From Pseudomonas delhiensis (GTDB taxonomy: Bacteria; Pseudomonadota; Gammaproteobacteria; Pseudomonadales; Pseudomonadaceae): a stretch of DNA of 64,000 nt. Positions 41,153-50,518 of the stretch are shown here, piece by piece. The notes under the pieces were generated by a model. The model was not told the DNA's origin. It ran no database searches and was given only the letters and a program-made list of their open reading frames with translations. Both the position numbers and the translations under genes were made by a program. Positions within the stretch are counted from its first letter, which is position 1, and every line of letters starts with the position of its first letter. The stretch spans positions 124,001 to 188,000 of the forward strand of contig NZ_FZPC01000010.1 of assembly GCF_900187975.1 (NCBI RefSeq). The letters run 5' to 3'.

Positions 41153-43645
41153 CTATTCGGCGTTTGCCTGAGGGGCCTCCTGGGGCGGCCGTTCCAACGC
41201 CACCTGCCGGATCGACAGGCGAATCTCCGCCGGCAGCACCCGCTTGGCGGCGCCTTCGACGACTTCGCCGAGCTTCTCGTGGTAGCTCAGCTTGCCTGCC
41301 TCGTCCTTGCGCAGCACGCGCTGTTCGAGCAGGGCCTGGATGAAGTTGCGGAACAGCGTCTTGTCGAAGAACTCCGGGGCGTTCAGGCCGTGGAGGATGG
41401 ACAGGCGCTGGGCCATGACGGTGCACAGGTTCTCCAGCTCCTCGGCGCCGAGCTGGCGCTGGCCGGCGTTGAGCAGCAGGGCGATGGCCATGTAGAAGCG
41501 TTGCAGCGTCTGGGTGATGGCGCGGGCCAGCAGCGTCAGCAGCACGTATTCGCGCGAGCTGGGGGCCGGGCGCACGTAGGCGTCGCCGTCCTGCTTCAGC
41601 AGGTTCTGCTCCACCAGCGCGGCCAGCCACTGGTCGATCACGGCGTCGAGCTGGTCCAGGTCCCAGCGGATGAACAGTTCCTGCTGCAGGAAGGGGTAGA
41701 GCGCGCGGGTGTAGTTCAGCAGTTGCTCGCGGCTGATCCGCGCGTTGCTCTGGAAGAAGCTGGCGATCAGCGCCGGCAGGGCGAACACGTGCAGGACGTT
41801 GTTGCGGTAGTAGGTCATGAGGACGGCGTTCTGCTCGTCCAGGTAGAGGATGCGGCCCAGGGCGTCCTTCTGTTCGGACAGCAGGTTCATGCTCTTCACG
41901 TATTCGATCAGCGCCTTGCCGTCGCCGTCGGGCAGGGTGGCGCTGGGCGAGTAGGGTACCTTGCGCAGCAGCGCCAGGTAGAGGTCGAGCACGCGTTCCA
42001 GGGCGCGTTCGTCCAGGGCCAGGCGGCTGGTGGAGAGCAGCGCCAGGGCCACCAGGTTGACCGGGTTGATGGCCGCCGCGTCGTTGAGGTGGCGGGCCAC
42101 TTCGCGGGCCAACTGGTTGGTGGCGTCCGGCAGCCAGGCGGGGCGGTATTCCGGCGCCAGTTCCTGCTTGCGCCAGCCGGGTTCGTGCTGGTCGAGGAAG
42201 CCGTCCAGGTGGATCGGCTCGCCGAAGTTCACCCACACCTGGCCGAAGCGCTGGCGCAGCGCGCTCACCACCTTGAACAGGTCGAAGATGGACTCCTTCT
42301 TCTTCGCCGCGCCGCGCAGCTCGCCCAGGTAGGTACGGCCTTCGAGCACGCGCTCGTAGCCGATGTACACCGGGACGAAGACGATCGGCCGGCGCGAGTC
42401 GCGCAGGAAGCTGCGCAGGGTGATGGCGAGCATGCCGGTGCGCGGGTGGAGCATGCGCCCGGTGCGCGAGCGGCCGCCTTCGACGAAGTATTCGGTGGAG
42501 AAGCCGCGGCTGAACAGGGTGTGCAGGTACTCGTTGAACACCGCGGTGTACAGCTGGTTGCCCTTGAAGCTGCGGCGCATGAAGAAGGCCCCGCCGCGGC
42601 GCAGGATGGAGCCCACCACCGGCATGTTGAGGTTGATGCCGGCGGCGATGTGCGGTGGCGTCAGGCCGTTGCGGAACAGCAGGTAGGACAGCAGCAGGTA
42701 GTCGATGTGGCTGCGGTGGCAGGGCACGTAGACGATCTCGTTGCCCTGGGCCACGTCCTGCACGCGCTCGATGTGGTTGACCCGCACGCCCTCGTAGAGC
42801 TTGTTCCAGAACCAGGTGAGGGTGACTTCGAGGAAGCGGATCACCGGGTAGGACACGTCCGCGGCGATCTCGTTGGCGTAGCGCAGGGCCAGGGCCTCGG
42901 CCTTTTCCTGGGTGATGTGCTGGGTGTCGACCTCTTCCTGGATCGCCTGGCGCACCAGGGGCGCGCGCAGCAGGCCCTTGACCAGGGTGCGGCGGTGCGA
43001 GAGGTCCGGGCCGATGACCGCGGTCTTCTGGTTGCGGAAGTGCACCCGCAGGATGCGCTGGACCATGCGCAGGGTGCGCTCCTGGCCCTTGCCCTGGTCG
43101 ACCAGCTCGCGCAGGTGGATGGGGGCGGAGAACTGCACCCGCGTCTTGCGCCCGAGGATGAGGATGCGCGCCAGCTTGCGCAGGCGCCCGGTCACCGCCC
43201 AGTTGTCGGCGAACAGCAGCTTCCAGGCGCTCTTCTCGCTGTCCGGGGACTGCCCCCAGAACACGCTGACCGGGACGATCTGCGCATCGTCCACGCCGTT
43301 CTGGCCGATGGCCGCGAGCATCCGCACCAGCGCCGGCGGCGCCCCGCGCTTGTCCTGGCGGCCGAGCCAGTCGGGCTCCGGCGTCAGGTAGAAGAAGGCC
43401 GCCGGCTCGATGCTGCTGCCCACCGCCACCGGCATCACCGGGCGCGGCAGGCCGGCCTTGCGGCATTCCGTGTCGACTACCGCCAGGTCGCTCACCGAAG
43501 GCTGCTGCAGCACGTAGAGCACCGGCTTGCTGCGGTCGATCTTCAGGCTCAGGGACGACTGGTTGATGGTTTCCGAGCGCACCCAGAGGTAGAGCAGGCG
43601 GCGCAGGACGCCAAAACCGAAGCGGCGGAACGGGTAACGGGGCAT
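41153..43645 (-). CDS. plsB: Glycerol-3-phosphate acyltransferase
   Basis: An 830-residue inner-membrane enzyme that makes 1-acyl-glycerol-3-phosphate, the first step of phospholipid synthesis. The acyltransferase H-x4-D block is HRSHIDYLL at about residue 311, followed by [13 protein letters not shown], the G3P-binding [10 protein letters not shown] and [13 protein letters not shown]. Length and layout equal E. coli PlsB (about 800). The start [10 protein letters not shown] matches the family. It is a backbone gene that marks the right border of the polysaccharide locus. Confidence 0.96.
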   Translation of the reverse strand: MPRYPFRRFGFGVLRRLLYLWVRSETINQSSLSLKIDRSKPVLYVLQQPSVSDLAVVDTECRKAGLPRPVMPVAVGSSIEPAAFFYLTPEPDWLGRQDKRGAPPALVRMLAAIGQNGVDDAQIVPVSVFWGQSPDSEKSAWKLLFADNWAVTGRLRKLARILILGRKTRVQFSAPIHLRELVDQGKGQERTLRMVQRILRVHFRNQKTAVIGPDLSHRRTLVKGLLRAPLVRQAIQEEVDTQHITQEKAEALALRYANEIAADVSYPVIRFLEVTLTWFWNKLYEGVRVNHIERVQDVAQGNEIVYVPCHRSHIDYLLLSYLLFRNGLTPPHIAAGINLNMPVVGSILRRGGAFFMRRSFKGNQLYTAVFNEYLHTLFSRGFSTEYFVEGGRSRTGRMLHPRTGMLAITLRSFLRDSRRPIVFVPVYIGYERVLEGRTYLGELRGAAKKKESIFDLFKVVSALRQRFGQVWVNFGEPIHLDGFLDQHEPGWRKQELAPEYRPAWLPDATNQLAREVARHLNDAAAINPVNLVALALLSTSRLALDERALERVLDLYLALLRKVPYSPSATLPDGDGKALIEYVKSMNLLSEQKDALGRILYLDEQNAVLMTYYRNNVLHVFALPALIASFFQSNARISREQLLNYTRALYPFLQQELFIRWDLDQLDAVIDQWLAALVEQNLLKQDGDAYVRPAPSSREYVLLTLLARAITQTLQRFYMAIALLLNAGQRQLGAEELENLCTVMAQRLSILHGLNAPEFFDKTLFRNFIQALLEQRVLRKDEAGKLSYHEKLGEVVEGAAKRVLPAEIRLSIRQVALERPPQEAPQANAE

Positions 43646-43837
43646 ACGGGCTCGCAGGCAGTTTAACGGGGCTCGGTGGCGACCAAGCGGACGCTAGTGT
43701 GCCGCAACGGCACCGCCGGCAAAAGGGCGGGGAGGCTGGCCCGGGACCGGCCGCGGCGCCTTCTGCCTGAAAGGATGGCAGCATTCCTGAAAAAAATTTC
43801 ATGCACGACGACGTACTTTTTCGTCACAGTCTCCATC

Positions 43838-43866
43838 TTGCACTGCCATCCGTCGGTTCCTATAGT
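43838..43866 (+). promoter_or_regulatory. Probable promoter of the ABC/GldG operon
   Basis: TTGCAC at 43838-43843 and TATAGT at 43861-43866 are 17 bases apart, 78 bases before the first ATG. Apart from this the 43646-43944 spacer holds a short GTAGGAGCCTG fragment at 43881 and nothing else I recognise. Confidence 0.5.
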
Positions 43867-43944
43867 CCCGGCGGCATTTGTAGGAGCCTGTCTCCACTGC
43901 GTGTTGCGAGTGTCGAGGCGGCTCTTGGCGCAACGGTGAGAGAA

Positions 43945-44868
43945 ATGATCGAAATAAGCAGACTCACGAAGCGATTCGCGCAGCACACCGCGGTGGACGA
44001 CCTGTCCTTCTGTGTGCAACCGGGGGAAGTCCTGGGCTTTCTCGGCCCCAACGGCGCCGGCAAGTCCACCACCATGAAGATGCTCACCGGGTTCCTCGTG
44101 CCCACCTCGGGCACCGCGAGCATCCATGGTTTCGACATCCAGACGCAGACCCTGCAGGCCCAGCGCCTGATCGGCTACCTGCCCGAGGGCGCGCCCTGCT
44201 ATGGCGACATGCGCGTGCGCGCTTTCCTCGAGTTCATCGCCGAGGTGCGCGGCTACCGCGGCGCGCAGAAGCGCGAGCGGGTGGCGCGGGTGGTCGGGCA
44301 ACTGGAGCTGGAGCGCGTCCGCGAGCAGTCCATCGAGACCCTCTCCAAGGGCTTCAAGCGCCGCGTCGGCGTGGCCCAGGCGATCCTCCACGACCCGCGG
44401 GTGCTGATCCTCGACGAGCCCACCGACGGCCTCGACCCGAACCAGAAGCACCAGGTCCGCGAGCTGATCCGCGGCCTGGCGCGGGACCGCATCGTCATCA
44501 TCTCCACCCACATCCTCGAGGAGGTCACCGCGGTCTGCACCCGCGCCGTGGTGATCGCCAACGGCCGCCTGCTGGCCGACGGCACGCCCTTCGAGCTGGA
44601 AAGCCGCTCGCGCTACCACCAGGCGGTGACCCTGGTCGCCGACGACGAGCTGGACCGCGCGGCCCTGGCCGCCCTGCCGGGCGTGGCGGCGCTGGAGGAG
44701 AACCCGCTGGAGCGCAGCCTGACGCTGCTGGCCAGGCCGGGCGAGGTGATCTTCCCGCAGGTGAACGCGCTGATCGCCGAGCGTGGCTGGCGCATCCGCG
44801 AACTGGACGTGGAGCGCGGCCGCCTCGACGAGGTGTTCCGCAGCCTGACCAGGGGGGAAGCGGCATGA
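43945..44868 (+). CDS. ABC transporter ATP-binding protein, GldA-like
   Basis: A 307-residue ATPase. Walker A is GPNGAGKST at about 36-44, the signature is LSKGFKRRVGVA and Walker B is VLILDEPTDGLDP; the switch His is in ISTHILEE. It has a C-terminal domain of about 90 residues, as in GldA/NatA-type exporters. The frame extends upstream to 43801, but the ATG at 43945 gives the normal N-terminus (MIEISRLTKRF). It overlaps the permease gene by four bases. The cluster resembles the gldA-gldF-gldG set of Bacteroidetes, but a gliding role is not expected here. Confidence 0.9.
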   Translation: MIEISRLTKRFAQHTAVDDLSFCVQPGEVLGFLGPNGAGKSTTMKMLTGFLVPTSGTASIHGFDIQTQTLQAQRLIGYLPEGAPCYGDMRVRAFLEFIAEVRGYRGAQKRERVARVVGQLELERVREQSIETLSKGFKRRVGVAQAILHDPRVLILDEPTDGLDPNQKHQVRELIRGLARDRIVIISTHILEEVTAVCTRAVVIANGRLLADGTPFELESRSRYHQAVTLVADDELDRAALAALPGVAALEENPLERSLTLLARPGEVIFPQVNALIAERGWRIRELDVERGRLDEVFRSLTRGEAA

Positions 44869-45599
44869 AGCAGTTGCCGGTGATCTTCAGGCGCGAGCTG
44901 GCGAGCTACTTCGCCACCCCGCTGGCCTACGTCTTCATCGTCATCTTCCTGGTCCTGTCAGGGGTTTTCACCTTCTACCTGGGCAATTTCTACGAGCGTA
45001 ACCAGGCGGATCTGACAGCCTTTTTCAACTTCCACCCCTGGCTCTATCTGTTCCTCATCCCGGCGCTGGCCATGCGCCTGTGGGCCGAGGAGCGCAAGTC
45101 CGGCTCCATCGAGCTGCTGATGACACTGCCGGTCACCCGCTTCGAGGCGGTCACCGGCAAGTTCCTCGCCGCCTGGGTGTTCGCCGGCATCGCCCTGCTG
45201 CTGACCTTCCCCATGGTGCTCACGGTCAACTACCTGGGCGAGCCGGACAATGGCGCCATCCTCGCCGGCTACCTCGGCAGCTGGCTGCTGGCCGGCGGCT
45301 ACCTGGCCATCGGCTCGTGCATGTCGGCGCTGGCCAAGAACCAGGTGATCGCCTTCATCCTCGCCGTGGTGATGTGCTTCGTGTTCATCGTCAGCGGCTT
45401 CCCCCTGGTGCTCGACGCCTTCAACGCCTGGGCCCCGCAATGGCTGCTGGACGCGGTGGCCTCGATGAGCTTCCTGACGCGCTTCGACGCGATCAGCAAG
45501 GGCGTCATCGACCTGCGCGACCTGCTGTTCTTCGCCAGCCTGATCGTCGCCTGGCTCGCCGCCACCGCGGTGGTGGTCGACCTGAAGAAAGCCGACTGA
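44865..45599 (+). CDS. ABC transporter permease, GldF-like
   Basis: A 244-residue membrane protein with six predicted helices of the ABC-2 type, one per domain. The start RRELASYFATPLAYVFIVIF and the conserved RLWAEERKSGSIELLMTLPV are typical of the GldF group. It overlaps the ATPase gene by four bases and precedes the GldG-like gene by ten. The substrate is unknown. Confidence 0.9.
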   Translation: MKQLPVIFRRELASYFATPLAYVFIVIFLVLSGVFTFYLGNFYERNQADLTAFFNFHPWLYLFLIPALAMRLWAEERKSGSIELLMTLPVTRFEAVTGKFLAAWVFAGIALLLTFPMVLTVNYLGEPDNGAILAGYLGSWLLAGGYLAIGSCMSALAKNQVIAFILAVVMCFVFIVSGFPLVLDAFNAWAPQWLLDAVASMSFLTRFDAISKGVIDLRDLLFFASLIVAWLAATAVVVDLKKAD

Positions 45600-45609
45600 G
45601 GAAGCCCGC

Positions 45610-47445
45610 ATGAAGAAACTGATGTATTCCGCCGCCGGGCTGCTGGTCATCGCCCTGCTGTTCCTGGCCTTCAACCTGGTCTCCGGGCTGGCCTTCACCG
45701 GCGCGCGCCTGGACCTGACGCAGCAGAAGCTCTACACCATCTCCGACGGCACGAAGAAGGTCCTGGGCTCCATCGGCGAGCCGATCAACCTGTACTTCTT
45801 CTTCTCCGACAAGGGCAGCAAGGACCTGGTCCCGCTGCGCAACTACGCCAAGCGCGTGGAGGAGCTGCTCAAGGCCTACGAGCGCGAGGCCGACGGCAAG
45901 ATCCGCCTGCACGTCATCGACCCGCAGCCGTTCTCCGAGGAAGAGGACAAGGCCGCCGAGTTCGGCCTGCAGGCGGTGCCGCTGAACCAGGGTGGCGACA
46001 CCCTGTACTTCGGCCTGGCTGGTACCGATGCCCTGGACAACACCCAGGTGATCCCGTTCTTCCAGCCGGACCACGAGGAATTCCTGGAGTACGACCTCAG
46101 CCGCCTGGTCAACGCCCTGGCGCACCCCAAGCGGCCGGTGGTGGGCGTGCTCAGCACCCTGCAGATGACCGGCGGCTTCGACATGCAGACGCAGCAGCCC
46201 AGTTCGCCCTGGATGCTGCTCGACGAGGTGCGCCAGCAGTTCGACCTGAAGAGCCTCAAGGCTGACGTCGACGCCATCCCGGACGACGTCAGCGTGCTGC
46301 TGCTGGTGCACCCCAAGCACCTGCCGCAGCAGACGCTCTACGCCATCGACCAGTTCGTGCTGCGCGGCGGCAAGCTGCTGGTCTTCGTCGACCCCTTCAG
46401 CGAAGCCGACAAGTCCTCGCCCATGGCCGCGCTGGACGGCCCCGGCGACCAGGCCTCGGACCTCGAACCGCTGTTCAGGGCCTGGGGCGTGCAGCTGCTG
46501 CCGGGCAAGGTGCTGGGCGACGGCAGCTACGCCATGTCGGTGAGCATGGGCCAGGGCCAGCGCGCGGTGCATCACCCGGCCTGGCTGAACCTTGACGCCA
46601 AGGCCCTGGACGCCGACGACGTGAGTACCGCCGGGCTGGAGAACCTGACCCTGGCCACCGCCGGCATCCTGGAGCCGCTCAAGGACGCGAAGACCCGCTT
46701 CACCCCGCTGGTACAGAGTTCGACCCTCGCCATGCCCTTCGACGCCCAGCGCTTCGCCGGCCTGCGCGATCCCGGCGAGCTGATGGCGCAGCTCAAGCCC
46801 ACCGGCCGGCGCTACGCCCTGGCCGCGCGTATCCAGGGGCCGGCGCAGAGCGCCTTCCCCAATGGCATCGAAGGCCGCAAGGATGGCCTGAAGAGCGCCG
46901 ACAACATCAACGTCATCGCCGTGGCCGACACCGATCTGCTCACCGACCGCATGTGGGTGCAGGTGCAGGATTTCTTCGGCCAGCGTGTGCCGCAGCCCTG
47001 GGCCGACAACGCCAGCTTCGTGATCAACGCGCTGGACAACCTGGCCGGCTCCGACGCGCTGATCAGCGTGCGTTCGCGCGGGCGCTTCAGCCGCCCGTTC
47101 ACGGTGGTGGACGAACTGCAGCGCCAGGCCGAGACGCGCTTCCGCGAGAAGGCCGACGCGCTCAAGGCGCGCCTGGCGGACACCGAGCAGAAACTCGCCG
47201 CGCTGCAGAACCAGGACCCGGCCAAGGTCCTGGAGCTGACCCCCGAGCAGCAGGGCGCGGTGCAGCAGTTCATCCAGGAACGGGTGCGCATCCGCAAGGA
47301 GCTGCGCGACGTGCAGTTCCAGCTCAACGCGGACATCGAGTCCCTGGGACGCACCCTGAAGATCGTCAACATCGCCGCCGTGCCGCTGCTGCTGACCCTG
47401 GGCGTGCTCGCCCTGTGGTGGTGGCGCCGCCGGCGCCAGGCCTGA
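45610..47445 (+). CDS. GldG-like ABC-transport auxiliary protein
   Basis: A 611-residue protein. An N-terminal membrane helix (about 7-28) precedes the block LTQQKLYTISDGTKKVL and a large periplasmic GldG/ABC_transp_aux domain; then comes a coiled coil at about 500-580 and a second helix (AVPLLLTLGVLALWWW) ending in a basic tail. Such proteins accompany GldA/GldF-type ABC units. It may form a periplasmic scaffold for an ABC-2 exporter. The role in Pseudomonas is not known. Confidence 0.87.
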   Translation: MKKLMYSAAGLLVIALLFLAFNLVSGLAFTGARLDLTQQKLYTISDGTKKVLGSIGEPINLYFFFSDKGSKDLVPLRNYAKRVEELLKAYEREADGKIRLHVIDPQPFSEEEDKAAEFGLQAVPLNQGGDTLYFGLAGTDALDNTQVIPFFQPDHEEFLEYDLSRLVNALAHPKRPVVGVLSTLQMTGGFDMQTQQPSSPWMLLDEVRQQFDLKSLKADVDAIPDDVSVLLLVHPKHLPQQTLYAIDQFVLRGGKLLVFVDPFSEADKSSPMAALDGPGDQASDLEPLFRAWGVQLLPGKVLGDGSYAMSVSMGQGQRAVHHPAWLNLDAKALDADDVSTAGLENLTLATAGILEPLKDAKTRFTPLVQSSTLAMPFDAQRFAGLRDPGELMAQLKPTGRRYALAARIQGPAQSAFPNGIEGRKDGLKSADNINVIAVADTDLLTDRMWVQVQDFFGQRVPQPWADNASFVINALDNLAGSDALISVRSRGRFSRPFTVVDELQRQAETRFREKADALKARLADTEQKLAALQNQDPAKVLELTPEQQGAVQQFIQERVRIRKELRDVQFQLNADIESLGRTLKIVNIAAVPLLLTLGVLALWWWRRRRQA

Positions 47446-47455
47446 GGAGGCGGCC

Positions 47456-48427
47456 ATGCAGCGCAAGAGTCTGATCCTGCTGGTGGCCCTGGTGCTGGCG
47501 CTCGGCGGCCTTTACGCCTGGCTGCAGCGCGAGCCGGAGCGCGTGGTGCCGAAGGAGGCACGCTATTTCCCGGGCCTGGACGCGCAGCAGGTGAGCGCGG
47601 TGACGGTGCGCCGCCCCGGCCAGCCGGACATCCGCGTGGCGCGCCAGGACGGGCGCTGGGTGATGCCGGCCAAGGCCGGCTACCCGGCGGCCGGGCGCCT
47701 GGTCGGCGACCTGCTGCACGACCTGGCGCAGGCGCGCAAGGTCGAGGCGAAGACCCGCGAGCCGGCCAACTTCGCCCAGCTCGGCGTCGCCGACCAGGGC
47801 GAGGGCGCCGCCGTGCGCCTGAGCCTGGAACGCAGCGGCGGCGCGCCCCTGGACCTGCTGGTGGGCAAGGCCGCGCAGCAGGGCGGGCGCCTGGTGCGCC
47901 AGCCTGGCGACGACCAGGTCTGGCTGATCGACAAGGACCTGCGCCTGCCGCCCGACGAGCTGGACTGGCTGGACCGGCGCATCACCAGCATCCCCTTCGA
48001 GAAGATCGCCGAGGTCTCGGTGAGCTACCCCGGCGGGGAAACCCTGACGGTGTTCCGCGACCAGGCCGGGGAGCCCAACCTGCGGGTGCGCCAGTTGCCC
48101 AGGGATGCCAAGCTGGCCTACGAGTCCATCGCCAATGGCATGGCCACGCCCTTCGGCGGGCTGACCTTCAGCGAAACGGCGCCGCTGGACCAGGTGCAGT
48201 TCAAGGGGCCGACGCGGCTGAGCCTGGCGCTCAGGACCCTCGACGGCGCCAGCCTGGGCGGGCGCGTGCTGGAGCAGGGCGGGCAGAACTGGCTGTTGCT
48301 GGAGCGCATCGAGGGCTTCGCCGACGGGCAGGTCCAGGCGCGCAAGGGCTGGGCCTATCGCCTCGAACCCTACCAGTACGAGGCGCTGGCGCGGCACCTG
48401 GCCGATTTCACCGCGAAGAACCCCTGA
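47456..48427 (+). CDS. DUF4340 protein
   Basis: A 323-residue protein with one N-terminal membrane helix (about 5-22) and a periplasmic beta-rich DUF4340 region, partly repeated (VSAVTVRRPGQPDIRV and VSVSYPGGETLTVF). It is the last gene of the four-gene ABC/GldG operon, ten bases after the GldG-like gene. DUF4340 genes are often found with GldG-like genes, so it is presumably part of the same envelope complex. Biochemical function unknown. Confidence 0.85.
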   Translation: MQRKSLILLVALVLALGGLYAWLQREPERVVPKEARYFPGLDAQQVSAVTVRRPGQPDIRVARQDGRWVMPAKAGYPAAGRLVGDLLHDLAQARKVEAKTREPANFAQLGVADQGEGAAVRLSLERSGGAPLDLLVGKAAQQGGRLVRQPGDDQVWLIDKDLRLPPDELDWLDRRITSIPFEKIAEVSVSYPGGETLTVFRDQAGEPNLRVRQLPRDAKLAYESIANGMATPFGGLTFSETAPLDQVQFKGPTRLSLALRTLDGASLGGRVLEQGGQNWLLLERIEGFADGQVQARKGWAYRLEPYQYEALARHLADFTAKNP

Positions 48428-48630
48428 GTGTCCCGGCACTGCCGGCCGGAGGAAATTCCGGCCGGCAGCCGTTGCCTGTCAGTGCGTAAATGTGCGTCGC
48501 AGCACACTCGGAATGAAAAAACTTACATCTTCCTTATATCGCCAGAACGCACCAAAATGGCCTTGGAAGCCCCGTGGAATGGCACTTTGGCCAGATTGGC
48601 GAGGGTGCCGGCACGAAGGCGAAAAAGTGC

Positions 48631-48660
48631 TTTCCAGCTGTAACTTTTGATTTATATACT
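48631..48660 (+). promoter_or_regulatory. Possible promoter of the cold-shock gene
   Basis: TTTCCA at 48631-48636 and TATACT at 48655-48660 with 18 bases between. A start near 48667 would give a leader of about 150 bases, as in cspA-type genes whose long 5' UTR controls expression at low temperature. The rest of 48428-48816 shows no convincing gene. Confidence 0.45.
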
Positions 48661-48816
48661 CGGGATCGCGGTCGTCATTGGGGTGTTATTCGAATTGCCT
48701 TCCAGCGGCTAAGGCCCTGGACGGTCAACGCGGACAACCTTCCGCCTGTCGAGCCGTTGCAGTCCTCATTCCCGGGGGCCACCCAAAAATAAAATCGCAA
48801 GTTGGAGAGTGTGGTA

Positions 48817-49026
48817 ATGGCTGATCGTGAGGTCGGAACCGTCAAGTGGTTCAATGACGCCAAGGGTTATGGATTCATTCAACGCGACAGCGGTCCGGAC
48901 GTTTTCGTCCACTACCGCGCCATTCGTGGCGAAGGTCACCGCTCCCTGGTCGAAGGCCAGAAAGTGGAGTTCTCGGTGATCCAGGGTCAGAAAGGCCTCC
49001 AGGCGGAAGACGTCGCCAAGGTCTGA
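48817..49026 (+). CDS. Cold-shock domain protein
   Basis: A 69-residue single-domain nucleic-acid chaperone. The two RNA-binding motifs are KGYGFIQ (RNP1) and VFVHY (RNP2), after the standard start [10 protein letters not shown]. The ATG at 48817 was chosen, with GGAGAG upstream; an in-frame TTG at 48802 gives five extra residues. The RNP1 phenylalanine is followed by Ile-Gln where CspA has Ile-Thr. A strong terminator follows. It is a single-gene unit, with a long leader that may be a temperature-sensing structure. Confidence 0.95.
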   Translation: MADREVGTVKWFNDAKGYGFIQRDSGPDVFVHYRAIRGEGHRSLVEGQKVEFSVIQGQKGLQAEDVAKV

Positions 49027-49038
49027 GCCCCCGAAATC

Positions 49039-49069
49039 AAAGGCCCGTCGCGAGACGGGCCTTTGTTTT
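49039..49069 (+). terminator. Rho-independent terminator of the cold-shock gene
   Basis: AAAGGCCCGTC and GACGGGCCTTT form an 11-base stem around GCGA, followed by GTTTT. The strand-symmetric A/T ends would also let it stop the convergent transcript from the left-pointing genes. Confidence 0.9.
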
Positions 49070-49138
49070 CCAGCCGGCGCCTGGCGCACGGCTGTTCAAT
49101 GACGGCGCCGCGTACCGCGGAAGCGCCGTTTTCGTGCT

Positions 49139-49522
49139 TCAGCCGGTACGCCAGGTGATCTCGGCCACGCCCTCGGCGGTCACCTTCAGCCAGCGGTCGG
49201 CGTCTTCCTCGCCCTGTTCCTCGCTCCAGCCACCCGGCGCGCAGCGCACCTCCACGCCCAGCGCGGCGTTGGCCGCCTTCGCGCAGGCCAGGTCGTCGTC
49301 CCAGGGCGTGGCGTCGCTGTCGATGAACAGGCTGTGCCACTTGCCCACCGCCTGCGGCAGCCAGGTCAGCGGGATCATCCCGCGCGGGCTGTCGGCCAGG
49401 CACTTGAAGGTCTCGCCCTGGCGCCGCCAGTCGCTGCAGGGGCCCAGCGCCTCGGCCAGCCAGGCGCCGACGGCGGCCTGGTCGGCGTCCTTCAGGTAGA
49501 TCTCGATATCCGGTTGGCGCAT
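49139..49522 (-). CDS. Conserved hypothetical protein
   Basis: A 127-residue cytoplasmic, acidic protein without a family I can name. It starts MRQPDIEIYLKDADQAAVG and has several tryptophans (CSDWRRQGE, PLTWLPQAVG, DRWLKV) at regular spacing. It is encoded 11 bases after rlmA, and so probably belongs to the ndvB-dapE-rlmA side. I recall a hypothetical gene at this position in P. aeruginosa. Confidence 0.8.
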   Translation of the reverse strand: MRQPDIEIYLKDADQAAVGAWLAEALGPCSDWRRQGETFKCLADSPRGMIPLTWLPQAVGKWHSLFIDSDATPWDDDLACAKAANAALGVEVRCAPGGWSEEQGEEDADRWLKVTAEGVAEITWRTG

Positions 49523-49533
49523 GGGCGTCCTCG

Positions 49534-50343
49534 TCAGGGGGTTTGGCGTTCCAGCCAATCGTAGCGTACCGCCACCGTGACCACGAAGGGCTCGGCGAGG
49601 ATGCGCTCGCGGCGCTGCGGGTTGACCCGCCAGCCGTGCGGCGTCATCGCCAGCAGTGTCTCGCGGGCTTCGCGGCTGTCCAGGGCCAGGCGGAAATTCA
49701 GGCTTTCCGTATGGGCCAGGGCCAGGCTCGGCGGCAGGTCGGCCAGGTGCTTGTCGTCGATGTACTCGCGCACCTCGTCGTACAGGCGCTGGCGCAGTTC
49801 CAGCAGGTGGTCGCGGGCCGGGCCAAGGCGCAGCACGCCGCCACCGGCCGGCAGCAGGCGGGCCGCCTCGTTCCAGTCGATGGGGCTGAACACGCTGGCC
49901 AGCAACTGGCAGCTGGCGTCGGCCAGGGGCACCCGGGCCATGCTGGCGACCATCCAGGTCAGCTGCGGGGCGCGGCGGCAGGCGGCCTTCACCGCCTCGC
50001 GGGAGATGTCCAGGGCGTAGCCGTCGCTGCCGGGCAGGGCCTCGGCCAGTTGCGCGGTGTAGTAGCCCTCGCCGCAGCCGATGTCGAGCCAGCGCGCCGG
50101 CGCGCGTTCGGCGGCGAGCTCGGCCAGGCGCCGGGCCAGCGGGGCGTAGTGGCCGGCGCCGAGGAATTGGCGGCGGGCCTCGACCATGGCGGCGTTGTCG
50201 CCCGGGTCGCGGCTCTTCTTGTGCTGCACCGGCAGCAGGTTCAGGTAGCCCTGGCGGGCGCGGTCGAAGCTGTGCCCGGCGGGGCACTTCACGCCGTTGT
50301 CGAGGCGCTCCAGGGGCGCCTGGCAGATCGGGCAGGTGAGCAT
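49534..50343 (-). CDS. rlmA: 23S rRNA (guanine(745)-N(1))-methyltransferase
   Basis: A 269-residue SAM enzyme that methylates G745 of 23S rRNA. The N-terminal zinc ribbon has Cys4, Cys7, Cys20 and His24 (CPIC...CPAGH), then SFDRARQGYLNLL. The SAM motif is LDIGCGEGYYTAQL and the later SPIDWNEAARLL. It starts one base after the small gene at 50345. Confidence 0.95.
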   Translation of the reverse strand: MLTCPICQAPLERLDNGVKCPAGHSFDRARQGYLNLLPVQHKKSRDPGDNAAMVEARRQFLGAGHYAPLARRLAELAAERAPARWLDIGCGEGYYTAQLAEALPGSDGYALDISREAVKAACRRAPQLTWMVASMARVPLADASCQLLASVFSPIDWNEAARLLPAGGGVLRLGPARDHLLELRQRLYDEVREYIDDKHLADLPPSLALAHTESLNFRLALDSREARETLLAMTPHGWRVNPQRRERILAEPFVVTVAVRYDWLERQTP

Positions 50344-50344
50344 G

Positions 50345-50518
50345 TCAGTCCTTGCGCCCGGTGCGCAGCGGGCTCAGCACCGTGAGCAGCGGCAGGCTGC
50401 GCTGGCGCAGGTTGAGCTGGTAGCTGCGCAGGGCGTAGCGGCGCTCGGGGGCCGGCGTCGGCGGTGGGATGTCGGGTTGGGTGGCGGCCAGGCAGAAGCC
50501 TTTCTTCACATCGCTCAT
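50345..50518 (-). CDS. Small protein of unknown function coupled to dapE and rlmA
   Basis: A 57-residue reading frame starting [20 protein letters not shown] and ending with a basic, hydrophobic tail. The ATG overlaps the dapE stop by four bases (ATGA), and the stop lies one base from the rlmA start. Such tight packing argues for a real gene or at least for a coupling frame. I know no family. The Pro-rich middle and two Arg/Leu-rich segments suggest no fold. Confidence 0.6.
   Translation of the reverse strand: MSDVKKGFCLAATQPDIPPPTPAPERRYALRSYQLNLRQRSLPLLTVLSPLRTGRKD

Noticed and set aside
41081-43666. An 861-codon + strand frame opposite plsB
   Set aside because: Low-complexity Val/Glu/Gln/His-rich translation typical of antisense frames; plsB is certain.
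43881-43891. A REP unit upstream of the ABC operon
   Set aside because: Only GTAGGAGCCTG is present, with no mirrored arm, so it is at most a remnant.
48580-48610. A sigma-54-like TGGCAC box ahead of the cold-shock gene
   Set aside because: No GC dinucleotide at the needed 10-base distance from the GG, so the -24/-12 rule fails.
48428-48792. Short + strand frames of 71-72 codons between the DUF4340 gene and the cold-shock gene
   Set aside because: No ribosome-binding site, no sensible composition, and they lie in the probable promoter and leader.
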